Origin: Cyclina sinensis
Taxonomy: Eukaryota > Mollusca > Bivalvia > Venerida > Veneridae
Length of the DNA stretch: 64,000 bases
Assembly: GCA_012932295.1 (NCBI GenBank)
Contig: JAAONU010000019.1
Span: forward strand, 24,375,908-24,439,907
Reading direction: 5' to 3'
This document shows positions 12,969 through 24,035 of this stretch, piece by piece (within the stretch, counting starts at the first letter, position 1; the number at the start of each line of letters is the position of its first letter). The notes beneath the pieces are model-generated. The model saw only the letters and a program-made list of their open reading frames with translations. It did not search any database and was not told the DNA's origin. A program made the position numbers and the translations under genes.

Positions 12969-13041
12969 TGCCGGAACCCGGGATTGAACCGGGGGCCTTT
13001 AGATCTTCAGTCCAACGCTCTCCCAACTGATCTATTCCGGC
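12969..13041 (-). tRNA. tRNA-Phe (GAA), array copy 11, nearly intact
   Basis: The acceptor, T arm and GAA anticodon are as in copy 1. The changes are a G:T wobble in the anticodon stem (TTGGA/TCTAA) and one D-stem mismatch (11-24). The terminator is only T4. It is the last tRNA before the array ends and is better preserved than copies 6-10. Confidence 0.8.
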
Positions 13042-13599
13042 TGATACTCAGGTTCGGATTGCAGACAGCTTTGACAGCTCACCACCGCTTATCAGTAGAT
13101 ACAAGGACATTTTCCACAATACATTTGAATAAAGACGAACTTATTTACATGTCTTTTTGGTGATAAATTAATATTTGAGGCAAAGTGAATATTTTAAATG
13201 AAATTGCACCTTCTGACTGAAAGATCAATGTTGGGAATACTACATTAATCTCTCTATCATTAAAGATTATCTTATGCGACCACTCAAAACACGAACTGTG
13301 AAACAACGTGTACCCCCGACTGTCACTTGAGTATGTTGGAATTTAGAAAAGATTTGATTTTTGTAACATAGTATATTGCTTATTTCTACTGAAAAAGAAA
13401 TTTTAATTCCGTACTTATAGAAATGTCGTATGGTCACTGATATAAAGAAATGATGTTTCGTGAATACAAAATATCCAATTTCTTGATGTCAAGCTAGGAA
13501 ACTGAATTTTTGACACGAAATTCCAACATTTATTCTGAATGAGCTTAAATAACTTGTAAACAAACGTATGTTATAAATGAACTTGTAGTACCCGGCGTA

Positions 13600-14046
13600 C
13601 TATTGCAAATTGGTGGTTGTACCGGTCAACAATTTTGTTATTCATGAATGCCTGGTTTGGATGTTCTCATGAAATATTTCTTTAAACAAATATGCTATTT
13701 GAGTTTTAAGTTATTTGGTATCAACATTTATATCATGAATAATAATAGTTTGTTCTAAAAGAATTTATTAGCTATTATATATGTAATCAGGGCATTTATC
13801 TCAACAGACAAACAACATATATGTTTAAATTCTTTTGTTGTTTGTTTTCATTTATGATAATTACTGTCGGTATAATTATTTATGGTATTACAAATATAAC
13901 AGTGGGTAAACGTATCTACTTCCTATGCTCACAAAAAAGATACAGGTTATTAAAAATACATGATACAGTGATCAGATGTAAAAGGTGTTTGTGCTTTGGC
14001 TGACACTAGCAATTTCAGAGACGGGTAGCCTCAAAACTATAAATAT
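13600..14046. other. AT-rich spacer, nothing recognised
   Basis: This joins the end of the tRNA array to the CCAGCAAAC-bounded element. It contains a 60-codon open frame (13,821-14,003) with no recognisable domain and AT-driven composition, which I do not accept as a gene. Confidence 0.6.
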
Positions 14047-14059
14047 CCCAGCAAACCTG

Positions 14060-14345
14060 TTCTTATGGGTCCCATAAGGGCAAAATCCTGGCAAGCTCAT
14101 ATGGGTTTGCCCATACAGTACCTATATGGGACCCATATTAACAAACCCATATGTGTGTGCTCATAATGGGTCCATGAGGGTCTAATTACTACTTTATATA
14201 AAAAAAATGAGCAAAAATATGATTTGAAGTTTAATATAACAATCCAAATGTATATGGATTTGCCCATGTAGTACCCATTAGGGACCCATATAAAAAATCA
14301 TGTGTATTTTCCCATAATGGGCCCATGTGGGTCCCATATACCCCC
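14060..14345. repeat. left subterminal CCCATATGGG palindrome cluster
   Basis: This stretch contains repeated near-palindromes such as ATGGGTCCCAT, TATGGGACCCATAT and AATGGGCCCATG, some separated by GCAAAC-like spacers. They match the motif class in the right-hand cluster at 17,780-18,080, which supports a single element. Confidence 0.8.
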
Positions 14346-15004
14346 TTATGCTGCAAAGGGAGCAAAAATGCATTTAATCATTACTTATAATACACGTGAT
14401 TTAAATCACAAAAAGTTTAAGTTAAAAAGTCATCGGTATATCAGATAAATGTGGCAGATTTATCAGTGTATCATTGTAATAAATAAATATTAATAAATAA
14501 AAAGAAATAAATCGAGTTTGAAAAAAAAATTCGTTAGGTTTGAAAACTGGCGTTTGAATTGCGCGCGCAACCGATGCAAGGAAGCTGATCGGTGAAAACA
14601 AACGGCGTGTTTTATTTAAGAGGTATGTTTTCTGTTGATCAAGAAGCTTGAATATAACTTATCTCAGGCATCATTGTTGATTTTGACTACTATAGCATTG
14701 AAATTAGTATTTCATTACATTTGAGTCAATTTGGAACATAAAATTCCATTTGTCCCTATATTTTCGCGATATAAAGAATTTGCTAAATTCATTCAAATTC
14801 TGAGTAGGGGACTCTAGTGATTTAAATAAGCTCCCAAGCTTTCTTCATAATCACTCGTCGGTAAATAAATAACAAAAGTTAGGAAAGTAGCAACATTATT
14901 GGAACAGGTCTTGATTTTAAACATTTATGTTTTTCATTTTTGGTGCAGTTTTTTTGTTTGCACATTTTCTATTAAATTTATGTAAAACTAATTATTTTAC
15001 ACAG

Positions 15005-16290
15005 AACCAGGATTGGGCAGCAGTGATTTTTCTGACTCCAATTAAGGCTTTGAGCTGCTAGGGTGATAGTGTTTTTCCAGACGACTGTTGAGGAGGTGGA
15101 TAAGTTCAACTCTAAACTGGAGGATCAGACAATTCTTTCACTGTTGTAAGTATGTTTTTAATTATTGAAGTTAATGTCATTACACTAAATAAATTACCTC
15201 TTTCATACGATATATGCTAGTCTCAATATTTCGACTAAGGGTTTGATGGCTTAAAATTGAATTGACCATTAATAAAAAACAGCATGATATCTTTTTGATA
15301 ACAGTAAAATAGACAGTCACACCGTCTTTGTTTGACATTAATTTTGTCGTGTAACAACAGTTGAGATTTGCACTGATTAGACTGTGAGTGCATCAGCTGA
15401 AGTTGTTGATAACGGTAATCCAAGCCTCTGCTCAATAACTACAGAATGCTGTGGCAAAAGACAAGGTTACTGCAACTTTGAACCATCAATGTTTTGGACT
15501 AGACTTTAAATATATGTAATAGAGTAGCAACAAAAAGGAGATATGTAGGGCATATATGTTTTACTTAATTATCTATTTCATTTAAATTCTGACATTTTAA
15601 TATTGATTTTTAATTCTGTTATAGGAGATATCTAGCTGTCAGACTGGTGGCCATTATGTCCAAGACGGTGTCAACAGAACAATGAAACCTTTCTAAGACA
15701 CAGATGTGTAGACTCTGTAATTATAAGGGTCTGTGGGGAAAGAAATCAGAGGACACCACTCTAAAAGGCATTATTGCTGTAAGTAATTTTATCGTTGAAA
15801 GCAGTGAAATAATTCCATTTGAAGAAGTAGGTGTAACTTATTTGTCCAGTTTGACATCTGCCAACTTTTTCGCAGTGGAATGAGAACAATGATTTTTAGG
15901 TGGTTTTTTTGCATTTTCACTGTTCACCTTATGGTAAAAATCCTGTATCCAGGTATGAGTGTAGCAGCAATCAATATTGTCTAAGAAACATCACTTGATA
16001 ATGATAATTTACAAAACAACAAATTATATTTATGTTTGTAATGAAAAATACTGAGGTTTTATATAATTAAAAATACTAATTGAGAACATAATCTTTATTT
16101 TTTATTAGAATGTCTCCACATGAATCTCTTAACGTGAGCAGCAAACATAATGACCACATTACCAAGTGGCTAGGTCGCATGTGTCTGAGATGGTGGGAGA
16201 AAAGACTGTATAAAAAGAAACACTGTTGCGACTGCTCCTGGACCACCCCCTGCCTCTAGCACTCCTCCTTGCACTCTAAACTAAATATAT
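15005..16290 (+). pseudogene. DUF4806-like gene remnant, three exon-like blocks
   Basis: Three blocks have plausible splice borders: 15,005-15,145 (ACACAG before, GTAAGT after), 15,625-15,778 (TTATAG before, GTAAGT after) and 16,109 to about 16,290 (ATTAG before). Joining block 1 to block 2 keeps frame through VEEVDKFNSKLEDQ and RYLAVRLVAIMSKTVSTE. Block 2 then has NYKGLWGKKSEDTTLKGIIA and block 3 has KWLGRMCLRWWEKR. This order resembles the DUF4806 pattern (an acidic helix, a basic helix, a W/Y-x-G-x-GK turn, then a C-terminal WL helix) seen in invertebrate element-borne and orphan proteins. In-frame stops lie upstream in block 1 and inside block 2. The assignment rests on motif memory only. 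Confidence 0.42.
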
Positions 16291-16730
16291 GACATTGCTG
16301 AAAAACCAGGATTATTATTTGAGTGACATTAATATTTGTGGGAACTTTCAATAACAGTATAAAATGTTCGCTGACATAAGTACAAATTGTTACCCTGTAG
16401 TCATTAGCCATTAGTCAAGAATATTCAACTTCAAATGTCAGCTAAATCGTCTACCTGATATACACAAAATTTCATGAATACTGATTTAAAGTTTAGTTCA
16501 CATTATTTTTTTAAAGTAAAAATTTGTGTTTATGTCCTGATGTTGTTAAGCCTTTTTTCCTACATTGTTAGTAACATTTCACTGTAAAATCATTTGTGTA
16601 TATACATGTATATTTTCATTGTTCTTTTACAATGTAATATTTTGCATTATCTACATTGTAAATAATCAGTTTTAATTTTGACAATTAAATTACATAATAG
16701 TGTAACACAATATCTAGTTAGTAATACATT

Positions 16731-16836
16731 GTATTCTTAATAGACAATTATATTTGTTTAAAGTGGTGCTCTTGTTTTACATTGTATTCTTAATAGACAA
16801 TTATATTCGTTAAAGTGGTGCTCTTGTTTAACTTGG
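16731..16836. repeat. 53 bp direct duplication
   Basis: The segment beginning GTATTCTTAATAGACAATTA occurs at 16,731 and again at 16,784, followed both times by AAGTGGTGCTCTTGTTT. The two copies differ by a base or two. The surrounding 16,300-17,600 is AT-rich and shows no gene. Confidence 0.8.
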
Positions 16837-17780
16837 GCATAGTTTGATTATGATTATTCGACATAACGTCTTTTATCTGATGAATACTTCTGTTACAGCA
16901 ACAATTTACTAACAGTATTAAGTGCATAATTTTGATATTTGTGATTCTATTTTTTATCCCTCAACTTAGGCAGAGGTATATTGAATCCTTGAAAAAATAA
17001 GTTTGTAATAACTTGAGTATTTTTTGAGGGATTTTAAGATAAGAAGGCGCAAATGTTTTCATTACTATACAAATTCACAGAAAAATATGGGGTGTCAAGG
17101 TCACGGCTTGAAATCAAAGATAATGAATTTGAACAGTTTTGCCATATTTCATAAATATCTTTCGTATTTTTCAAGTTGATTTTGTAATTATTTTGATTAA
17201 TGTTTTGTATAGTATTTCACACAAATAGTTTCACATCACAAGAACAAGGCAAATTCAGATGATCAAAACTTTGTGTCACTCGTCAAGATAACAACTATAT
17301 GTCTAATGTCAGAAATAACTTTTTTCTACATTTATTCACCTGTATGTTTTTGTTTATTTTAAGGGAAATTTGGTATATAAATTGTTAAGTTATTTGTTCA
17401 TTATTTGACTGTAAGGTATATAAGAAGAAACCCTTTTATGAACAAATGGTAGCAGTGACTAATCAACAATGTTCGGCGTGGGATATGAATTCAATGGATA
17501 TGCTTATTCCAATGACTTCTTAACTAGGTTCACTGTTTTCTTTTCAAGTTATTAAATGTTATCAATACTTATCTTAGTTGTTCTTGTGGAATTTCAATTA
17601 TTTTATGTTGTACAATATTAAGATTTGGTGACTGCCAGAAAATGAAAAACATGCTTGGACAGATTCATAATTGGTTCCAGGATTATCATGGACGATTGTA
17701 GCATACACAAGGGACGTACACACTGCCCATAAACAGAAGATGTTAAAACAAGGGACCCATAGAAGACGAGTGTGTTAAAA

Positions 17781-18080
17781 AAGGACCCATATGGGGCCCA
17801 TATACTGCCCAGATGTCTGAACAAGGAACCCATATAGGGCTCATATACTGCCAAGGTGACTGAACAAGGGACCCATATAGGGCCCATATACTGCCCAGGT
17901 GTCTGAACAAGGGACCCATATAGGGTCCATTTACTGCCCAGATGTCTGAATAAGGAACCCATATAGGGCCCATATGTTGCCCATATAGCAAGCCCATATG
18001 GGCCCCTCATGGTGCCCGGTTGCACATCCCATGTGGGCCCCAAATGGTAACCCAAATTGGGCCCATCTGGGTCCCATATA
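17781..18080. repeat. 43 bp tandem repeat and right palindrome cluster
   Basis: About four and a half copies of a 42-43 bp unit (GGGACCCATATAGGGCCCAT, then TACTGCCC, then TGTCTGAACA) run from 17,781 to about 17,995. Looser CCCATATGGGCC and CCCATGTGGGCC palindromes continue to 18,080. Long open frames on the minus strand here come from the repeat having no stops and are not genes. Confidence 0.88.
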
Positions 18081-18194
18081 TTTTGTTTGCTGGAATGTTA
18101 AGTAATTTGTTTTATTAAACGTGTGCCTATACCAACCTACTGTGTTTGTTAACATTCCTTTCTCCTTTCACACTTCTTCTTTCACACTTTTTAT

Positions 18195-18665
18195 GCCCCT
18201 GCCATGATAATGGCGAGCGAGCATATAGTGTTTACCTTGTCCGTATGTGTGGGTGTGTGGGCACATGCAATAGATGTTCGTGTCCGGCCCGTAACTTGGT
18301 TCTGCATGGTTGGATTTCGAAATAATTTGGCATAAGAGATCATCATATGAAGCAGACGTGTCGCGTGCAAGAAACATGTTGCTTGCTCAAAGGCCAAGGT
18401 CAGAGTGGACACTTGAAGTTGGGCTTATTCCTTATACGAATAGTGTGAAAAAGTTGTTCGTGTCCGGCTCATAACTTTGTTGTGCATGGTTGGATTTCGA
18501 AATAATGTGACATAAGCGATCACCATATGAAGTCGACGTGTCGCGTGCAAGAAATATGTTGGTCGCTCAAAGGTCAAGGTCACAGTGGACACTTGAAGTG
18601 CTGGCTAATTCCTTATATGGATATATTGAAAGAGTTGTTTGTTTCCAGCTCATAACTTCCTCATG
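18195..18665. repeat. 179 bp tandem repeat, about 2.5 copies
   Basis: The block with TTCGTGTCCGGC, ATGGTTGGATTTCGAAATAA, GACGTGTCGCGTGCAAGAAA and CTCAAAGGYCAAGGTCA starts near 18,278, recurs near 18,457 and begins a third time near 18,636. It looks like a dispersed invertebrate repeat and has no credible coding frame. Confidence 0.85.
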
Positions 18666-18696
18666 CTTGGTGGGATTTAAAAAAAAAGTGTTTATT

Positions 18697-18724
18697 ATGT
18701 CTCTCCCCCATCTGGGGGAGACAT
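18697..18724. repeat. perfect short palindrome at the start of the 144 bp repeat block
   Basis: TGTCTCTCCCCCA and TGGGGGAGACA are inverted around a two- to three-base centre and form a strong hairpin of about 11 bp. It marks the boundary between the 179 bp and 144 bp repeat families and may be the terminus of a mobile element. Confidence 0.75.
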
Positions 18725-18759
18725 ATTGTTTTTGCCCTGTACGCCTGTCTGTCACACTG

Positions 18760-19715
18760 TTTCAGCTTTAATGAGTAGAAGAAGCCTATTGATTTTGGGA
18801 TATGTAGGTCAAAGGTCAAGGTCACAGTGACCTTATATGTGAAAATGGTTTCTGCTCAAAAACTAGAGTTCTATTTAACCTAGTGTCTTCAAACTTCATA
18901 GGATGACTGTCCTTATTGATTTACAGAAGTCTATTGATCCTGGGGTCAGCTGGTCAAAGGTCAAGATCACAGTGACCTTATATGTAAAAATTGGTTTCCA
19001 CTCAATAAATGGAGTTCTATTTGACCCAGGGTCTTAAAATTTCATATAATGATTGTCTTTACAGAGTAGAAGTCTATTGATTTTAGGGTTAGCCGGTCAA
19101 AGGTCAAGGTCACAGTGAGCTATAACTTGAAAATGGTTTCTGCTCAATAACTTGAATTCTATTTGACCTAGAGTTTTCAAGCTTCTTATGATGATTGTCT
19201 TTAATGAGTAGAAGAATGCAATCAATTTTGGCGTCAGTCAGTCAAAGTTCAAGGTCAAAGTGATCTTAAACTTGAAAATGGTTTCGGCTCGATAACTTGA
19301 GTTCTATTTGACCCAAAGTCTTCAAACTTCATAGGATGATTGTCCTTAATGAGTAGAAGAAGCCTATTGATTTTGGGGTCAGCCGGTCAAGGTCAGGGTG
19401 ATCTTTAACCTAAAATAGGCTTCCACTCAATAAGTGGAGTTCTGTTTGACTCAGAGTCTTCAAACTTCATAAGATGATTTTCCTTAATGAGTAGAAGAAG
19501 CCTGTTGATTTTGGGGTCAGCTGGTCAAAGGTCAACGGCACAGTGAGCTTTATATTGAAAATGGTTTCCGCTCAATAACTTGAGTTCTTTTTGACCCAGA
19601 GTCTTCAAACTGCATAGGATTATTGTTCTTGTTCAGTAGAAGAAAACCTATGGTTTTTGGGGTCAGCTTATCAAAGGTCAAGGTCATAGTGATCTTATCT
19701 TCTGCAACAATAGTA
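18760..19715. repeat. 144 bp tandem repeat (GGTCAAAGGTCAAGGTCAC type), seven copies
   Basis: The motif TCAAAGGTCAAGGTCACAGT recurs, with substitutions, near 18,808, 18,954, 19,096, 19,240, 19,384, 19,527 and 19,670. The shared unit also has GAAAATGGTTTC, CTCAATAACTTGAGTTCTAT, TTTGACC and TCTTCAAACTTCATA. A related stretch lies at about 54,400-54,900. No gene is present. Confidence 0.88.
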
Positions 19716-21194
19716 CTCCTTGATATACCACGGCCTTTTCCCAACACTTTCATTCCTATTCTCCAGTTTATAATTCTGTCGCTAGCTATGTCATAAATGA
19801 ACTTCTATAGTTACTCGCATATTAGTGTACAGATGACATTAACCATCACCAGGTATACACAGATGTCATTAATTAACTAAGTCAACATTTTCTTTTGCAA
19901 TTTTATTTCGGCATGCATTAGGCTACTTATTTTGTGCCTCTACTTTGTTAAGGCAGTGTTTGCGCGCGCATGCGGCGTGCGTGCGTGTATGTGTTGCTGA
20001 TGGATCTTGATTGATTTATCCCAGCAAACATTACATAGATTGTAGATCAAATTTCAACACTTTATTTTTATATGATGGTAAAAAGAGAAATTGAAACAAC
20101 TGCATCAATTTAAATAAATAACTTGAAAAATTTGGAAAAGACACCGTTTTTATATATACTCTCTATACAATTATAAACAAAAATAACCAGTAACAATAAA
20201 TAGTAATACTGTAGGTAAAGTGCACAGGAAATAAAACACATGAACTACACACCAAGACCATCTCTGAGTACACAGAGAGATACGTCTAGTGACTAGATGC
20301 TGGATAAGTTTAAAAATCATACACATTTATATCATTTGTAAAAATACATATACAACATCTAGTTTAGTTTAGTTTAGTTTAAAGAAATCGAGTTGTAATG
20401 ATTCAATATTAACAAATTTATTTAAAGAAAAAACATTTACTATGACACAATCACATCTAGAGTAGAGCAATATTAAAAAAAATAATTTTATGTAACCAAT
20501 TTAACACTGACAAAACCAAAACAGTCGCGAAATTATAGCATATAGAAATTTGAAAGACCCTGAATAAAGTCAATATCGGGCCGATGTCAGTACGATATCA
20601 AAAAACGATGCCGATATTCCATCATTTACCCGATATCGGTCCGATATGGGTGTGTTTGCGGGAATGGCATAATAAAAGCTTTTTCTTCTTTTGTGTTGCG
20701 TCAGTATGATTGTGGCTATGGTTATACAAATCTTGGAATCTACACTGAAATGAGTGAAAATAATTTATCACAAACGAATCACTGATTGATTGACACAAGT
20801 ACTCTTGTTCAATTTGTAGTACCCCGGCAATGACAACTGGAATATCCTTACCTTTAAGGACATTTTTGTTTGGGCGTTTTAACAATAAACGGAAGCACTG
20901 CCGACTTAAACTTTTTAAATGTTCCTTGTTTCGGTGTTCCTTAATAACCATGTCTATGTAATGTCCACTGAAAGTTCTGAACGAATATTAAGCCTTCTAA
21001 ACAAATATCATTTGCAAACTGGATACACGTCTACTTAGAAGTAAGAATCAAGCAAACTATTATATTGCTTTTTCCTTACTACGATAAACGGGAATACCCT
21101 TTACTATTCTACTACTCTAATTTTGGTAAAAGCTAGATTCTCTTAATAATTGTAATAATGCAATAAACCACTTTACATTCATCTAGTTCTTGTT
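19716..21194. other. unit 1 spacer downstream of gene A, no gene seen
   Basis: The stretch includes GCGCGCGCATGCGGCGTGCG near 19,960, a TTTAG pentamer run near 20,362, and a CGATATCGG-type palindrome cluster at 20,575-20,650. From about 20,660 it aligns with 29,360-30,000 and 40,290-40,940. Minus-strand open frames here are short and unconserved. Confidence 0.6.
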
Positions 21195-23730
21195 CTACTT
21201 ACATGAAAATACTATAAGTTCATCAGATTCATAACACGAAACAAAAAGTCTCGACTGAACCCTGTCATACAAAACTCCACATGGTTTCTTAATCCCATCT
21301 GACTCTCTCAAAAGTACTTCAACCTTCTGATCGTTTGGTGATACTTGAACAATAGTGTTACTGCCATATCCACAAACTAACACTCGGCCCCTACCATCTG
21401 TACAAATTCCTTTTGGGTTTTTCAAATACCTGTGACTGAAAGTGTTGACTACATTACCAGTCAGGTCCAGCATGGTTACGTTGTTACTGTTTCGGCAGGT
21501 GACTAGAAGATGTTGATCGTCATCACTAACTGTGATATAAAACGGTACTGAAGACAGATTTTGTTGACCAAGTGTAATAGTACGTTGTAGTTTTCCTGCG
21601 TTGTTATATACTACTATACAACCTGATGACGAATCAAAGATATCCTCCACAACATCCAAATAATGTGTCACCAATATAAGCAATTCCTCTACAGAGATTA
21701 TCTATAGTAAAAGATTTCTCCAGTTCCAGTTGCTTTTCAACTGAAACAAATTGTATTTTCCTGCTCCACAACAGGGACACGGCTACTTCATCAGGCCCAG
21801 CAGTACATACACTATATGGACTACCTTCCAGTCTTAAAGAGTCCAGCAGTGTAAGTGTCTGGTCTAGTCTCTTTAGTTTCTTATCATTACAGTCGGTGAC
21901 AAGGAACGTGTTGTCTGGTAACTGACATATGCTGCGTATGTCAAGCATTCTGGAACCAGATTTTTCATGCAGATCAATCTTCTCGATGAGTTGTGCTTTA
22001 GTAAGTCTACCACGATCCGTTTGCTTTTGTGTGGGTGTAGCTGTTACGAGTGAGGGTGCCAATGTAGGCATGGAGGACATTTTAGATTGAACCTCTGGAA
22101 GGTTTGTGCTTGAAATTGACCCGAACGATGTTAATGAAGAATAGAAGTCTTCAATAATATCTTGGCGGGCTTTAAAATAATGGTCAGGTGTTTGGTCATT
22201 CTTTGGAAGATGATGAAGTTTATCACCTGAGTCGTTCAAAAAATGATGTCCAGCTTTAACTTTCACAAAAAGATCGCATTCATTTTCTCCCTTAAATGTT
22301 TCCAGCTGCTTGAGAATTTCCACGGCCTTGGACTTTGTTTCTTCAAGATACACCTTGTCACTGTTGATGTCACGTAAGGATCATATTTGCTCTGTGATCG
22401 AGATCGTCTAGACTGTTTTTCTCAATGTCATCTTGATACTTGTTGATCTTTTTTCGATATTCTGCAATGGTTTGCTCCGCACGCTGTTTGTCTTTTGCGA
22501 TTCGGCTAATATCTTCTTTACGGTTGTTCATCTCCTTGTCTAGACTGGAGATCAGCGCTTTGAGTTCCGATTTGGTGTTTCCATACTCCCTGCTTTCCTT
22601 TATACCCTTTGCGGCTTTGGGCAGGTGTTGCGTTTCAACACAAACACTAAAATATGAAATATTCATGTTTAATGCGATATACTCTGAAAATGATCTGATG
22701 ATATATTGAATATATATTTTATAAGCTCATTTTAAATAAAGGAAAATTAATTGAAGTTTGGAAGAACATGTCTACTTTTTTTATTTTTTGAGGCAATAAG
22801 GACATTAAGAAAGTGTCCATATGTAGTAAATCGCTATCCACCAAAAACATGCACGACAAAAACTCGCTATAGAAAGATTACTAGATACATGCAATTACTT
22901 TAACTCTTGTACTTAGGATATTTGACTATCACCTTGGCATTGGATAAAGATTCCTTACATACCATACACATTAATATGATTTGAAGGTAATGGGAATTTT
23001 TGCCGGTATGCGCTGGTATCAAAACTGAATGATAAGGTAAATACTCAGTAACCAATGTACATATTAAGAAAGCCAAACTTCGCAAAAACTTTCAAGGTTG
23101 GTAATATTTGTATTCATATCTGTCTGTAAACTGAATGTCAACAATATAAAATCATACAAATTATATAAGAATTACTACAAATAATAGAAAGAAATACGTG
23201 CTGTTAGCGCTCATCTCAAGGATCATCGAATGAAATAGATAACTACATAATACATGTATATTGTTTGCAAATGCCGTTTATCATTCCTTTAGAAGAAGTT
23301 TTAAAAATTACAACGATTTATTCAAATGTTGTCAATAAACACTATGGCAAACGATACTTTGATTCCTTAATTTCTGTTTTATTACCTGTGATCAAGCGCC
23401 TTGCAGACGCTACAGCAGACGACATTATGTTTACCGCAGAAGATATTTATCAACTCTCCAGTGTGTCTCTCACAACGGGTAGTCGGAAACGACACAAGCG
23501 GAATTTTCACGTTGACAAACTGGCTCTGATCCAGCAATCTGTGTCGTTTGTTCAGAGGATATTTGTAATGATTCTTTAAACATGGACCACAAAGGTAAAC
23601 AAAACAGTCGTCACAATATCTGACGGCTTCCATTTTTCTGTCTTCTTGTTCACATAACGAACACGTATAATCGTAAAAGGGCTCGTGTCCACCTTCAAGC
23701 GTCTTTGAATAATTACCAGCAAGCCGCCAT
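21195..23730 (-). CDS. B-box/coiled-coil/propeller gene A (TRIM-like, no RING), frame-disrupted
   Basis: There are two exons. Exon 1 is 23,730-23,386 (donor GTAAT) and exon 2 is 22,646-21,195 (acceptor TTTTAG, stop after VFSCK). Exon 1 encodes two B-boxes, beginning with the TCSLC motif and ending at KALDH. Exon 2 encodes a coiled coil, a linker and a C-terminal NHL-like beta-propeller with the IRSICQLPDNTFLVTDCND and GNVVNTFSHRYLK blocks. Compared with genes B and C it has three one-base insertions: near 23,723 (right after the start, reading MAACW then stop), near 22,379 (after HRANMIL) and near 21,645 (after FGCCG). Proteins of this design act as cytoplasmic scaffolds or ubiquitin-pathway adaptors, and many invertebrate members are linked to immunity. 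That role is inferred. It is either a pseudogene or an intact gene with assembly errors. Confidence 0.8.
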
Positions 23731-23809
23731 TCCGAATTGACTGAAATTAAATCTGTTTCAAACTGTATTTTGCATCATACTGTCGTCATGTCACAAGCAA
23801 ACTTAATCC

Positions 23810-24035
23810 GTTTCTAGAGATAAAATGTTATCGCAAAAAATATCTATGTTAAACTGTAGTCCTCCGCGCTCAAAGGTCAAGCATCGAATTGTCCTATCGC
23901 AAAACATGGTCTATGTTTAACTGTAGTCCTTTGCGCTCAAAGTTCAAGTGTCGAATTGTCCTATCGCAAAACATGATCTATGTTAAAATGTAGTCCTTCA
24001 CGCTCAATGGTCAAATATCGAATTGTCTTGTCTGA
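23810..24035. repeat. 66 bp tandem repeat upstream of gene A, three copies
   Basis: TCGCAAAA followed by a TCTATGTT block, then GCGCTCAAAGGTCAA and TCGAATTGTC, recurs at about 23,831, 23,897 and 23,963, just upstream of exon 1. Units 2 (about 32,625-32,760) and 3 (about 43,460-43,600) have only two copies. The location is that of a promoter-proximal repeat; a regulatory role is not shown. Confidence 0.75.

Larger units (their letters stand above)
1..13600. repeat. tandem array of 11 tRNA-Phe-bearing repeat units
   Basis: The same block recurs end to end. Measured between tRNA starts, the spacings are 1514, 1515, 1520, 1514, 1075, 1300, 1134, 1058, 1059 and 1081 bp. Each unit has one tRNA-Phe on the minus strand, an AT-rich spacer and a cluster of short repeats (about 37 bp) built around TCTAGCACCTGGCATATACA. 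The left units differ from one another by only a few bases. The shorter right units lack a block corresponding to about 1076-1500 and are more diverged. The array begins before base 1 and ends near 13,600, where the repeat sequence stops abruptly after a CCCGGCGTACT motif. No protein-coding gene is credible inside it. Confidence 0.95.
14047..18094. mobile_element. 4 kb transposon-like element with CCAGCAAAC termini
   Basis: The left end reads CCCAGCAAAC (14,047-14,056) and the right end GTTTGCTGG (18,085-18,093), an inverted pair of about 9 bp. Inside each end lies a cluster of palindromic ATGGGNCCCAT-type motifs (14,060-14,345 and 17,780-18,080). The interior holds the remains of a spliced DUF4806-like gene. 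I see no clean target-site duplication and no recognisable transposase, so this is either a degraded autonomous element or a non-autonomous one that carries a gene fragment. The superfamily is not assigned. Confidence 0.6.

Noticed and set aside
17618..18055. 145-residue minus-strand frame and overlapping frames
   Set aside because: It is produced by the CCCATATGGG palindromes and the 43 bp repeat, which lack stops in several frames; the protein is a repeat of the motif GPYMG.
18538..18771. frames on both strands over the 179 bp repeat and the 18,697 palindrome
   Set aside because: They span the junction of two repeat families and contain no recognisable domain.
22440..22709. plus-strand frames at 22,440, 31,222 and 42,167
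   Set aside because: They are antisense to the coiled-coil region of the three B-box genes.
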